Assembly: GCF_018294505.1 (NCBI RefSeq)
Contig: NC_057798.1
Coordinates: 369,498,199-369,562,198 of the forward strand
Reading direction: 5' to 3'
Source: Triticum aestivum
Lineage: Eukaryota > Streptophyta > Magnoliopsida > Poales > Poaceae
Length of the DNA: 64,000 bases
Of this stretch, positions 32,352 through 43,969 are shown in pieces. The notes beneath the pieces are model-generated. The model had not been told where the DNA came from. It saw only the letters and a program-made list of their open reading frames with translations, and did no database searches. Position 1 is the stretch's first letter. Each line of letters begins with the position of its first letter. The position numbers were made by a program, and so were the translations under genes.

Positions 32352-35107
32352 ATGTCCGGTTCTGACCTTCAGGGCCGGTGGATGCCCTCCTCCGTGTGAG
32401 GAGGACGTGCTAAAGCTGCGGGAGGCCAAGTACCTGGCTTATGAGATTTCGCACAGGTTGCCTGCCGAAGGGCAGGCCATGCCCACCCCCGAGCCCGGCG
32501 AGTATGTCGTCTTTGTATCCCACCTCCGTCGGGGTTTAGGCTTCTCGATGGATCCTTTTGTGAGAGGGCTCATTTTTTACTATGGGTTGGAATTCCACGA
32601 TTTGGCTCCGGAGTCCATCCTCCATATTTCCACATTTATTGTTGTCTGCGAAGCCTTCCTCCGCGTCGCCCCTCACTTCGGCCTGTGGCTGAAGACCTTC
32701 AATGTGGCGCCGAAGATGATCGGGGGGTGTCAAGCGGAGTGCGGTGGGGCGGCCATAAGTAGGAGGGCCGATGCCCCGTGGCCCGCTGGCTCCTTCCAAG
32801 AGGAGCTCGGCCCGTGGCAGCAAGAGTGGTTCTCTATCACCGTTCCGAGGGGCCGCAGACAAAAGCCGCCGCCCTTATTCCGTCCGGGACCTCCACGACG
32901 GTTGATGTCGTGGGTCAACCAAGGGCTCAACCGGGGGCCGTCAAAGGACGTGCCCCAACTGCAGGGCCGGATTCGAGATCTCCAAACGAGGGAGGTCGAT
33001 ATGGTGGTGGTAATGCAGGTTATGCTGATTAGGTGTATCCCGCCCTGCAAACGCCGCCCTCTCCGGCTGTGGGAGTTCAATCCGGAGGGCCCACGGTTTC
33101 TTCAACACTTCATGGGTATCACACCCCTGGAGATGTACAAATTATTCTTCGTATCGCAAGAGGCGCGTCCAGAATTGACCGAGGATGCTGGCCTAAGCTG
33201 CAATCGCCCGGATACTCAAGTAAGTAGTTCCAAGTCCGGACATACCATTTGTTTGCCTTTCGATAATTCGCCTTATGACCAACTTCCTTCTAAACAGGAG
33301 TGGATAGCGGCAGCAAAATTGATACGGTGTCCGACCCTCCTCCCCGAGACCGCGCCGGATTCCGTGCTGGTTCGGATGCTTGAGGTTGCGCCTCTAGAGG
33401 AAGGCGAAGGGGAAAGCAGGAAAGCTACTGCCTCGCCTAAGGAGGCTCTTGAAAGAGGGGGAACGGAGAATCCCTCCCTCCAAGGGGAGAAGAGGACTGC
33501 CTCCGAGGACCCGGGGGCAAAAGCCCCTAAACGGGGGAAGAAATCTTCGCCAGAGGGTCCTGCGTCCGGGGAGGCCCCGGCCGCACAATCTCCCTTAAAG
33601 AGTCAGCCCTCCAACGAGCCGTAAGTAGAAAGAAAGGAGTTTTATAATAAGGGACATCCCTATTTGTGCTTCTGAGGATAACTAAAGTTTTTACCTTGTA
33701 GTTCGGATCTCCGTCCTTCGCAAATGAGCTCGTCTTCAGGGGACCTTCGTCCGGAGATGATGGAGAGCGAGATGCCTCCGTCCGGGGCGCCGTCGGATAG
33801 GGCGGACGAGCCTGAAGTGTCGTCACGGAGGGAGCCCCCTGGTTTGGCAAAGCCGGATAGTTCGGCGCCAAATGGTGTACGGCTGAAGGATCTGCTTGAG
33901 AAGGCATCTATCTCAGAAGATCACCATGCATTCATGAGCATGGTGATTGAAAGGATTTCGTCCGCCGAAGGCGGGTTGCATAATGCCGTCAGGAGTTTGC
34001 TGGCGGGGTTTGAGGTGCGTAAAAATGACACACCTTTTAATAGTTTAGCATATAGAATGCGCCCTGTATAGATAGTAGCCCCTGTGACTCGGTAGGTTGT
34101 CGAAATCGACAGCGTGCCGAGGATCAAAATCGCAGGTTTAAATTTCCGTCGTGCCGATGCAGGTGGCGGGTCGTCCGGGGGCCAGCCGGACTGATGGAGT
34201 TGCTGAACTAAAGCGGCAACTCGCTGTTGTGGATGCGGACATCACGCTAGTCAACAGGCGATTTGATGAGTCGCAAGGTAAGTGTTTTTGTGCGGTCACT
34301 TGGTAAGGGGGCCGAAGCCAGCTCCTTACAACATGTGCGTGAGATGCAGATAGTGCCGCTGCTGTGGAGAGCCTTCGGGCCGAACTTCCTCAAGCCAAGG
34401 AGCAGGCTAGAAGGAGTAATGCGGCGGCCTCGAGGGCGGCCGAGGAGTTAGCGGCAGAAAGGGCCGCACACTGCCGGAGCAGGGAAGAGATGGCCGAAAT
34501 GGCCGTGAAGTTAAAAGATGCTACCGACCGCAATGAGGCTCTTGGGAAGGAGCGCCTAGCGGGGAAAGAAGACCTGGAGAGGGCCACCGCCGAAGCCAAG
34601 GATGCCCGCTCTGCAACGCGGGCTATAAAGGAAGAGCTGCGCCAGGCCGGAGAAATTGTAGCTGGCAAGCCTTTTCTGCGAAGCCAGAAGGATCACAAGA
34701 TGGAAGAGCTGTTTTGGTCACAATTCCATAGTCCGGAGCGTTCACTTCCGCTGACCGACCGTTTGGCCGAGTGGGCTGAGCTAAATAGGTTGTCCGGGCT
34801 TGCTATGAAGGATATAGTGACCCATGTCCGGCCGGATAGGCCCGAGCCGAAGAGTTACTTTGGCTTATTGCAGCAATTTCTTGGGGCGGTGCCGCATATC
34901 AAGGCGATGAAGCAGTCGGCCTGCATAGAGGGTGCGCGGATGGAACTCGCTCGTGTGAAGACACATTAGACAGAGATGGATGCCACCGCTGTTGCGACCC
35001 CGGGTTCGGATGATAACCGGTTACCCGCTGAGCACTATTTTGGTGAAGTGCTGCGTGGTGCTTGTGTAATAGAGTCGCAGTGCTCAAAAAATGTTACGTT
35101 CAAATGA
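32352..35107 (+). pseudogene. Antisense five-exon gene of Fatima-like copy 1 (PF04195-type domain + coiled coil)
   Basis: Proposed exons: 32352-33219, 33298-33620, 33702-34014, 34163-34277 and 34350-35107, with GTAAGT, GTAAGT, GTGCGT and GTAAGT donors and AG acceptors. The first exon holds a domain with FVRGLIFYYGLEFHDLAPES and CEAFLRVAPHFGLWLKTFNV, which I recall as the 'putative gypsy type transposon' family (PF04195). The middle is Pro/Ser/Glu-rich. The last exon is a long charged coiled coil (AAEELAAERAAHCRSREEMA) followed by a conserved C-terminal domain (MKDIVTHVRPDRPEPKSYFGLL). Defects: a one-base shift just after the start (between 32352 and 32407) and a TAG at 34967-34969. The gene in copy 2 has the same exon order. 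Function unknown; it is not evidence of transposase activity. Confidence 0.75.
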
Positions 35108-36154
35108 ACGTTTTTATGATGTAAAACAATATTTATGATGTAAGCGCCTTTTATACTTGTGCGTTCAAGTAATACAATATCTCCTATGCGGCCATTCATG
35201 TATACGTGTGTATAACCTAAAAGATGGCAGTCGTCGGCTTTAGCCCCCACGCACAAGGTGCGGGGGTGTTCGCAAAAAATAGCATGTTTTCACACTTAAT
35301 CCGACGTCTCGGTCCTGTAAAGGAGGTGGTAGCGTAGCAAACGAGGCAACCGGACTATAACGCTTTATCACTTTCACTTAGCCATGGAGTTCGCGGGTGG
35401 GGCTACGACATAGCCCCTGGGGGCACCGCGCTCTCCGAATTTGGGGCGCGTATGTGCCTGACCGGGAAACGGACCTTCGTCAAAGCGGAGGAATTCTAAA
35501 CATTCCCGTGGTTGATCGAGTGGTTGACCAGTCTCTCGCTGTATCATGACAGTCAGTTTTCGGCTTTCTCTACTGAGGTGCTCGCCCAGCCGAACTGGGG
35601 CACAATCGCAGTAGTTCTCCTGGTGCCGCGTTAGCCGATGATACGGAACGTAAGGCAGCAAAACACAGGAGCCGGGCAAACCCAACATTTGACCAAAGAC
35701 ATGATTCGGAGCTGATGCATATAAGGCCTAACTCGAGACGCCGAACACTCCCGAAGGTGTTCGGTCTTTACATTAGCAGGCAAAACAATGCCCTAAGCCC
35801 CTTGTGTCCAGGTACGGGCAAGTTCTTCTGGCGCGGCCGATGCCAAAACACCAGTCTCCACTCTGGTTATAATGAGAAACCAGGGGATTATAGCAACAAG
35901 AGACAGTAAGAAAGGTTTACGTAGGGTCTTAGTCTGAAAAGAGTCCTTGCAACGGGTCCCTCTGCGCCTGTGTCTCCGTTGTGCCGTATCCTGGACGGGT
36001 GTGCACGTTGTTCATCTGTAAAAAGAGAGGAACTTAGTTTGAAAAGAAATCGTGCGAGAAAGTGCATAAAAAATTGAAATATAGATTAATAAAGTTGAGC
36101 CTATGCTAGCTCATTATGGCTTATATGTACAAACCCTTGTGAAGGGGTGTGCGG
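35108..36154. other. Spacer between antisense gene and protease remnant, copy 1
   Basis: The two genes converge here. The part near 35374-35690 matches, in the opposite orientation, 47990-48300 in copy 2, so it belongs to the family. No coding sequence is recognised. Confidence 0.55.
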
Positions 36155-36650
36155 CTAGGTAGCCCCTAGCTTATTCATTCCGAACTCGTCCAGCCGTGTC
36201 CGAGGTCTCAGGTGACCTTTTAATGAACTGATGCCACGTTGACCGGGCATTTTAAGCGTAAGAGACGCGTAATGTGGTAGTGCATTGAAGCGGACGAAAG
36301 CTTCCTGTCCCAGTGATGCTTGATAGCTACTTTTAAATGGGGCGACATGAAAGGTTAGCTTTTCTCGTCGGAAGTTGTCAGGTGACCCAAACACAACTTC
36401 TAGTAGTAATGAAACTGTGCACCTGGCGTAAGGGCCTGGCGCCACTCCTTTGAAGGAAGTGCGGCTATGCCAAATTGTAGTAGGGTCTATCCCAACTTGC
36501 GGATTGTGTCCGGATATAGCAGGTTTAAGTCACTGCCGCCGTCCATCAACACCTGCGTGAATTGCAGTCCGTCTATTATTGGATCCAATATCAGGGCAGT
36601 CTATCCTGCGTTCCGGATGCTTCTGGACTAATCCAGATGGTCGAAAGTGA
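36155..36650 (-). pseudogene. Protease remnant, Fatima-like copy 1
   Basis: The C-terminal part keeps EVVFGSPDNFRREKLTFHV and NALPHYASLTLKMPG, matching the protease of copy 2 (46850-47240). The upstream active-site region (about 36550-36500; minus strand TTGATGGACGGCGGCAG, Asp-Gly-Gly) is still visible, but frames are shifted around it. Inactive. Confidence 0.65.
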
Positions 36651-36705
36651 TTGGTTTTGACATCCAATCTCGGTGTTCCGCTGGGGTGGACCTTGCGACA
36701 CTTGT

Positions 36706-39165
36706 CTAAGCGAGTGCCGTGTTGGTTTTCCGTACTATCACATGAAGTGAGTTTACTGTTTTGACTTCTTGTGGGGAAGTCTTTTGACTTCCGGTGCTCT
36801 GTTGGTGGGGTTCGTCATCGTCCTCGCTTGGCGCATCGAGCCCCTTGTGTCCGGCGTTGAGTCTGCCGGACTGTTTAAAAACCCAACAATTCCGGTTGGT
36901 ATGGTTTGCAGGCCTTCCGGAGGTACTATGGATTTGACATATTCGATCTAAAATTTTGTTTAAATTTGATAGCTCATCGCTGTTGTCCTTAAGAGGCAGT
37001 GTTTTATTGTTTGGCCGCGAGCTTTTGAATCTGGCGTTGACCGCCGTGCCCTTTGGGCTTTTTTCTTTATTCCGGCGCTGATCTTTCCTGCGCCGTGATT
37101 TTCCGTTTCCATCTCTGATCTCGGATGTACTCGGGTCGCTGGTGCTGCATCTTGCTAGCCAGCTGTCTTCTCCTGCGCAAAAGCGCATCATGAGGCTTGT
37201 TAGCGCGGCCAATGTTCTTGGCTTCTCTTGGCCGAGGTGTCTGGCGAGCCATTCGTCTCGGACGTTGTGTTTAAAAGCTGCTAAGGCTTCCGCGTCCGGA
37301 CAGTCGACTATTTGGTTCTTTTTTGTAACGAACCTGTTCCAGAATTTACGCGCTGACTCTCCGGGCTGTTGGGTTATATGACTCAGATCGTCTGCATCTG
37401 GAGGGCGGACATAAGTCCCTTGAAAATTTGCTCTAAACGCGTCCTCAAGCTCTTCCCAACTTCCAACAGTGTTTTCTGGGAGGCTTTTGAGCCAATGCAG
37501 AGCTGGCCCTTTGAGCTTGAGGGGTAGGTATTTTATGGCGTGGAGATCATCTCCTCTGGCCATGTGTATGTGTAGTATGTAATCTTCTATCTAGACTCCG
37601 GGGTCTGTTGTGTCGTCGTATGCCTCTATGTTTATGGGTTTGAACCCTGCTGGAAATTCATGATCTAGCACCTCATCGGTAAAACATAGCGGGTGTGCGG
37701 CGCTCCTGTATTTGGGTGTGCCGCTGTCTTCGAACACTTGTCGTGTTGTGTTATTTCCTGGGGCCCTCTTTTTTGGCCCGTAGATGGACCTAGTTGGGCC
37801 GTCCGTTTTCCCAGGATCATAAGTCGGCTTGTGTGCGGTGCTGCTTGTCGCTTTTGTCCTTTCATCTGGCCGTCTATCCAGCCAGGCGGCTTCTTTATTT
37901 TTTGACTGTGAGGGCTCTATGGCTTCCTCGTCAAATTCTGGCAGCAACTTGCGCTTCGGGTAGCTCTTTGTTTGATGGCCATTCCCATATTTGTCTGCGG
38001 TCTTGAGTACTTTGCTCCACTTCATTCTGAGTATGTCTTCCGCTGTTTTGAGCTTCCGTTTTTCCTTCTTCAAACTTCTTGCAGTGGCGACGAGTCTTTT
38101 GTGAAGGTTCTTATGCTCCGGAGGTGTGTCCGGACTGTTGATTGCTCCGTGAAGGGGTTGATTATCCGGTTCGTCCTGTTCGGATAGTTGCTTGGTTGTA
38201 TGTTCGTCGTCCGCTGGTTTGCCCTGCTCTATCGCTGGGTCGTTAGGAATGCTGCTTTGATCGAGGCAGGACTTAGGGCGGCGTCTACGTCGCCGTTTTG
38301 GTTGTTTATCGGCGGGATTATCCTCTGCCGCGTCCCATTGTTCCTCGTTATCACTTCCCTTTGGGGTGTCCACCATATGTATGTCATGTGACGAGGTGGC
38401 CTTCCAGTGCCCCGTAGGCGCTGGTTCTTGATCGTCTCCGGCATCGTCCATACCGTTGATGTCTTCGGAGTCGTAGTTTAGCACGTCTGTTAGATCGTCG
38501 ACGGTGGCTACGAAGTGGGTGGTGGGTGGGCTCTGAATTTCTTCATTGTCCGCGTCCCGACCATCCTGGCCGTAGTTCGGCCAGGGCTCTCCTGATAGTG
38601 AGAGATGCTTCAGCGAATTTAAGATATCGCCGAAGGGTGAGTGCTGAAAGGTGTCCGCAGTGGTGAATTCCATGACCGGCGCCCAATCGGATTCGACTAG
38701 CAGGGGCGCAGGAGGTTCGGAGTCCGGTAGGGGGTCCGGCACCTCGGAGTCATGGGCTTTATGCGGGACAAGATAAGTGTTCGGCTCCATCAACGTAGAA
38801 GTTGCAGCTCCCGAGGCAGTGTCCAGCCATCCGTCCTAGATCTGAGCGATCGGCTCCAGACTATGGGTCGGAGCGGATTCGTGTGCGGCCTCCAAGGTGC
38901 TGTCCGGCGGCAGAGTTAGGTCATGCCCATCGTGACAGCGCGGCACGCTCGGCTGTGGCTCAGATCCATCGAGGATCAAGTCCTCGCGGATATTGGCCGT
39001 GAAGTTTAGGCTTCCAAACCTGACCTGACGGCCAGGGGCGTAACTTTCGATCTGCTCCAGATGGCCAAGTGAGTTGGCCCGCAGTGCGAAGCCGCCGAAT
39101 ATGAAGATCTGTCCAGGGAGAAAAGTCTCACCCAGGATTGCGTCGTTGTCGATAGAAGAGGCCAT
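36706..39165 (-). pseudogene. gag of Fatima-like copy 1
   Basis: One frame runs from the ATG at 39165 to 36706 with only two stops: TAG at 38836-38838 and TAG at 37591-37593. The latter sits where the family has Trp (PTVWIEDFLLHIH in copy 2). N-terminal landmark: IFGGFALRANSLGHLEQI. The Retrotrans_gag core is DLHAIKYLPLKLKGPALHWL followed by FRANFQGTYVRPPDADDLSH (about 37560-37380). A basic C-terminal part has a degenerate knuckle (ANHTNRNCWVFKQSG). The two halves between the stops are open for 400 and 285 codons. It would form the particle shell; the stops make it defective unless read through. Confidence 0.85.
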
Positions 39166-39193
39166 CAATCCTATTGGTGATGACACAGAGGAA

Positions 39194-39211
39194 CTCTCAA
39201 TGAAAGCACCA
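39194..39211 (-). promoter_or_regulatory. Candidate primer binding site of Fatima-like copy 1
   Basis: TGGTGCTTTCATTGAGAG on the minus strand, one base inside the 5' LTR. The same 18 bases are at 43970-43987 in copy 2 and nearly the same at 765-748. The tRNA is not identified. Confidence 0.45.
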
Positions 39212-39212
39212 A

Positions 39213-39728
39213 TGTCGGTGTCAAAACCGGCGGATCTCGGGTAGGGGGTCCCGAACTGTGCGTCTAGGCGGATGGTAACAGGAGACAAGGGACACGATGT
39301 TTTACCCAGGTTTGGGCCCTCTTGATGGAGGTAAAACCCTACGTCATGCTTGATTGATATTAATATTGTGGATGTTTACAAGAGTGGATCTACCACGAGA
39401 TCAAGGAGGCTAAACCCTAGAAGCTAGCCTATGGTATGATTGTAATGGTTGTTGTTGTGTCCTACGGACTATAGCCATCCGGTTTATATAGACACCGGAG
39501 AGGGCTAGGGTTACATAGAGTCGGTTACAATGGTAGGAGATCTACATATCCGTATCGCCAAGCTTGCCTTCCACGCCAAGGAAAGTCCCATCCGGACATG
39601 GGACGAAGTGTTCAATCTTGTATCTTCATAGTCTTGGAGTCCGGTCGATGATGATAGTCCGGCCGATGATAGTTCGGCTGATGATGGTAATCCGGCTATC
39701 CGGACACCCCTAATCCAGGACTCCCTCA
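39213..39728 (-). repeat. 5' LTR, Fatima-like copy 1 (516 bp)
   Basis: Pairs with 31294-31810; followed by the TSD CCAGC at 39729-39733. Confidence 0.93.
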
Positions 39729-39733
39729 CCAGC

Positions 39734-40015
39734 CTCAAAGTCCACCCACATAACTGTGTGGCCGCCGACGGTGATGAACTCGGCGCAGCAAGATGTCGTC
39801 GATTCCTTACCATGTGTGCAGTCGCGGGCGGCAAGGAACGCGGCACGGTGGGATGCCGTCGCTTCCTTACCGATTACTGTGCACCGTGGTGCCATGAATG
39901 ACGCTTGGAGAGAGCTCTGGCACGGAGGGGCCGGGCAGTCGTATAGTGTGGTGATTTTTAATAGCTCAGCGATAAATGATAAAGGAAATTTGGCTTCCCT
40001 TACAATTTTGCTCAT
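39734..40015 (-). pseudogene. Broken host/CACTA-associated frame interrupted by two retrotransposons
   Basis: The minus-strand frame from about 39960 to 39734 contains a duplicated segment (GKEATASHRAAFLAARD, then GKESTTSCCAEFITVGG). It continues in phase at 31288 (after the Fatima-like element is removed) and again at 1224 (after the old gypsy element is removed). There it reads basic residues, with a TAA near 31216 and a TAG near 1206. I do not recognise the product. It may belong to the CACTA element whose end is at 54215 or to a separate old gene. The continuity across two insertions is the main evidence that it was once coding. Confidence 0.45.
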
Positions 40016-40204
40016 TCATTATCGCACACGGTTCATCTCGGTCACTTACGGAAATAGTGTGCGCTTAGACTATTGTGTGTTGCGCGTTATGATTGGCCGG
40101 AACCCCAGCCATGCGGTTCGCCTGTGTGCACCGTAGGATGCGCCGCGATCGAACGGCAATCCACGTCCCTCACATCACATCCAGGCAGCTGTAGCTGGAT
40201 TTTA

Positions 40205-42040
40205 TTTATATGCGCCAAATGCCTAGAAAATGTACATAATCCCTTAACTATGGTAAATGAGCCCAGAAAAATGCCAAATTTGAACACGATCATTTGCAGG
40301 GTGTATGTTCTTCGTAGAAAAAAAAACTCCAGGGCAAAAAACAAAGAAAATTTGGATTCCCCTTCAATCTTGGTGATTTCCCTCTCGAAAGCATGGAACT
40401 TACCCGGTGATGGTTCGATTTATGAAGGGCGTGCATGACGACATAAGCCAAACCTTCTCAAATTTTCACCAGGGCATGGTGAGGGCATACCATGGCACCG
40501 TGCCAGGCGTCATGTTTTTCAATCATTTATTTCATTTTTTCTACAGTTGAAAACCCAATAAACAAATGTTTGTGGTTGACTATTGCCACACATTTCATCG
40601 AAATACCTGTCCATTCCTTGTAAAAGGCATGAGAATAGTGCATGAGCATCGTTTTCCAAACCGTTCTTGTGCACCCTTTCATGCACCGATTGTTTGAACT
40701 TGAATTATGTGCATTAATGGCTAGAAAATGCACATAATCCCCTAATATGGTAAATGAACCCAGAAAAGTGACAAATTTGAACGTGCTGATTTGCAGGGTA
40801 TATGTACATCTTAGAAAAACACTCATAGGCAAAGGACAAAGGAAATTTGGGTCCCCCTTCAATCTTGGTGATTTCCCTCTCGAAACCATGAAACTTCCTC
40901 GGTGATGGTTCAATTTATGAAAGGCATGCATGACGACATAAGGATAACATCCTCAAATTTGTACCACGACATGGTGAGGCCACACCATGGCACCACGCCA
41001 AGTGTCATGTTTTTCAAGCATTTATTTCATTTTTTGTATACCCAGTAAACAATCCGTTTATGGATGACTATATATTGCAACACATTTCCTCGAAATATCT
41101 GTCCATTCCTTGTAAAAGGCACGAGAATTTACTAAATGGCACGAGGATGGTTTTCTAGACCGTTCTTGTGCAACTTTTCATGCACCGATTGTTCGAATTT
41201 GAATTACGTGCATTAATGCCTAGAGAATGCAAATAATCCCCTAAATATGGTAAATGAACACAGAAAAGTGTCAAATTTCAACATGGTGATTTGGAGGTTG
41301 TATGTTCATTGTAGAAAAAAACTCATGGACAAAGGACAAAGGCAATTTGGATCCCCCTTCTGTCTTGGCGATTTTCCCTCGAAACCATGGAACTTCCTCG
41401 GTGATGGTTCGATTTATGAAAGGCGTGCATGACGACATAAGGATAACATTCTCAAATTTTTACCAGGGAATGGTGAGGCCATACCATGGCACCACGCCAG
41501 GCATCATGTTTTTCAAGCATTTATTTCATATTTTCTGTAGTTGTTACCTAGTAAACGACGCGTTTATGGTTGACTATTGCCACACATTTCCTCAAAATAT
41601 CTGTCCATTCCTTGTAAAAGGCATGAGAATTTACTAAATGGCACGAGGATGGTTTTCTAGACCGTTCTTGTGCACCTTTTCATGCACCGAGTGTTAGAAT
41701 TTGAATTATGTGCCTTAATTCCTAGAGAATGCAAATAATCCCCTAAATATGGTAAATGAACACGGGAAAGTGTCAAATTTGAACGTGGTGATCTGCAGGG
41801 TGTATGTTTATCATAGAAAAAAAACTCATGGACAAAGGACAAAGGAAATTTGGACCCCCCTTCAATGTTGGCGATTTCCCCCTCGAAGCCATGGAACTTC
41901 CTCGGTGATGGTTTGATTTATGAAAGGTGTGCATGACGACATAAGGAAAACATTCTAAAAATTTTACCAGGGCACGGTGAGGCCAAACCATGGCATCACG
42001 CCAGGCGTCATGTTTTCCAAGCTTGTATTTAATTTTTGTA
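40205..42040. repeat. ~500-bp tandem repeat array, about 3.6 copies
   Basis: The block ggtaaatga with the following segment recurs at 40252, 40751, 41249 and 41751, spacings 499, 498 and 502 bp. Each unit has 'aaatttgga.cccccttcaa' and 'catggcaccacgccaggcgtcatg' landmarks. Units are diverged. No coding frame is shared. Confidence 0.85.
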
Positions 42041-42054
42041 TACATTAATTCCAC

Positions 42055-42895
42055 GTTAGATTGGCCTTTTTATACATTATTTAAGTTTCTGGGCATTTAA
42101 TGTGCATATTTCAAATTTGAACTACAAGCACATGCTCCAGTGCACCAAAGTTGGTTGAAAAATCACATGTGTGTCCTTGGGTGAATTTCTAGGTCCCATG
42201 CAAGAAATGGGAATCAAATTCAAACATCTGGGCGTCGTGGCTCGGCCGGAAAGATTGAAAAACTTGGTTTTTAATTCATGTAAATCCAAAACACGCCTAA
42301 AAATCATGAAACTTGGCATGGTGTCATGACATGGCACCAACATGCTGCGGTAATTTTTTTGGCCGAATTGGGACAAGCTTTGGTATAAGCTGCTTGCAAA
42401 CCAGAGCTTCTCTCAAGAAGGCTTGTGGTTCCGAGAGGGAACATGTCACCTCCGTGTGCGAAATGACATACGTACACGTACTGCCTTCTCCCGCCTTAAT
42501 TTGTTTACACAGGTAGATTAGACCAAATAGAAGTATCATGCTAAATTTTGGAATTATTCTGGGTTCGTTTGGCCATTTTTGTACATTAATTGAATTTTTG
42601 GGCATTTAATGTGCATAATTCAAATTTGAACTACAAGCACATGCTCCAGTGCACCAAAGTTGGTTTAAAAATCACATGTGTGTCCTTGGGTGAACTTCTA
42701 GGTCCCATGCAAGAAATGAGAATGAAATTCAAACATCTGGGCGTCATGGCTCGGCCGAAAAGATTGAGAAACTTCGTTTTTTAATTCCTGTAACTCCAAA
42801 ACACGCCTGAAAATCATGAAGCTTGGCATGGTGGCATGACATTGCCACCAACCTGCTATGGTAATATTTCTGTCCAATTTGCGAAGACGCACACA
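42055..42895. repeat. Second tandem repeat family, two copies, 509-bp period
   Basis: actacaagcacatgctccag occurs at 42121 and 42630, followed in both by a long similar stretch to 'catgaaacttggcatggtg' or 'catgaagcttggcatggtg'. It differs from the adjoining 500-bp family although the period is almost the same. Confidence 0.8.
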
Positions 42896-43493
42896 TTAAA
42901 AATCAACATAGTCATTTTGGAACAAGTGTTGTCACGTTACAAATCGAAAACACAACTATTATTGAAACAATGGGCGTTCTACTTACCAATTACGTGCCGC
43001 CACGCATCCCTTTTTTTATTGGCTAGCAGGTGCCGTGCGGGGTAGCTATTCGAGTACGGGAGGCGTGCGATCAGACCCCTGCGCATGCTCATCGGGAGGA
43101 GAGCCCTTTGACCTCTATCCATCGCGCACCTCCCTCCCAACATCTCCATTAATGGTGCCCGAGCCCCTGTTTCACGGCGTGTCTATGTCTCACTGGACTG
43201 AGATTTAAGAGAGAAACGTGAAAAATCTGAAAAGATAGCTTTGGATGGATCTTGATGTAAGATCTGACAGACCTGTATAGCATTGACTGCGACTTATAGC
43301 AAGCATGATGAATATAAGGACGATGACAGTGGATAATGATTGTCTTACATATCTAGGAAGATAACTAAAAACGCCACATGCAGCTACACCCGAAATACAC
43401 AAGGCCAAAAGAAGAAGGAAGACGTATACAACGACCTGGCTCACTGATCTCTACTTTCTTGATGCGTTGCAGGTCGCAGAGACTAGTTCTCGC
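42896..43493 (-). other. CACTA-side DNA with a short membrane-protein-like frame
   Basis: The minus frame 43444-43205 codes for about 79 residues with two hydrophobic stretches (VVVYVFLLLLALCISGVAA and TVIVLIFIMLAI). It has no ATG at the shown start, so it may be an exon. It lies downstream of the frame ending at the Fatima-like insertion. I see nothing else in 42896-43200. Confidence 0.3.
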
Positions 43494-43968
43494 AGAGGGA
43501 GTCCTGGGCTAAGGGGTCCTCAAATAGCCGGACTATATACATGGGTCGGACTACTGGGCTACGAAGATACAAGATAGAAGACTTCGTCCCGTGTTCGGAT
43601 GGGACTCTCCTTTGCGTGGAACGCAAGCTTGGCGATTCAGATATGTAGGTTTCTTTCTCTGTAACCGACTTTGTGTAACCCTAGCCCCCTCCGATGTCTA
43701 CATAAACCGGAGGGTTTACTCCGTAGAGACAACAACAATCATAATAATAGGCTAGACTTCTAGGGTTTTAGCCATTACGATCTCGTGGTAGATCAACTCT
43801 TGTAATACTCATATTCATCAAGATCTATCAAGCAGGAAGTAGGGTATTACCTCCATAGATAGGGCCCGAACCTGGGTAACCATTGTGTCCCCCGCCTCCT
43901 GTTACCAATAGCCTTAGACGCATAGTTTGGGACCCCCTACCCGAGATCCGCCGGTTTTGACACCGACA
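43494..43968 (+). repeat. 5' LTR, Fatima-like copy 2 (475 bp)
   Basis: Ends CACCGACA at 43968. The first bases are AGAGGGAGTCC instead of TGAGGGAGTCC. It has a 'tctacataaacc' stretch where the 3' LTR has tctatataaacc, so the TATA-like motif has one change. Confidence 0.9.
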
Positions 43969-43969
43969 T

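Larger units (their letters stand above)
31294..39728 (-). mobile_element. Fatima-like non-autonomous gypsy element (copy 1, young)
   Basis: LTRs 31294-31810 and 39213-39728 have TGAGGGAGTCC...CACCGACA ends on the minus strand and are flanked by CCAGC (31289-31293 and 39729-39733). By hand count they differ at about seven positions, so the insertion is recent. The internal region has gag and a protease fragment on the minus strand. There is no RT, RNase H or integrase. A five-exon gene lies on the plus strand near the 3' LTR. The family name is recalled from Triticeae repeats; the structure is directly visible. Confidence 0.92.

Noticed and set aside
32407..33624. PF04195-type domain taken as a DNA transposase
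   Set aside because: The family name is historical. There is no DDE motif or terminal inverted repeat, and the gene sits antisense inside an LTR element.
39940..39951. TATAGTG at 39945-39950 as the missing CACTA end
   Set aside because: It does not match the CACTACTACAGG end at 54215 and has the wrong orientation for the left terminus.
40205..42895. CRISPR-like array
   Set aside because: Units are about 500 bp and diverged, without short identical repeats and spacers; the context is a plant genome.
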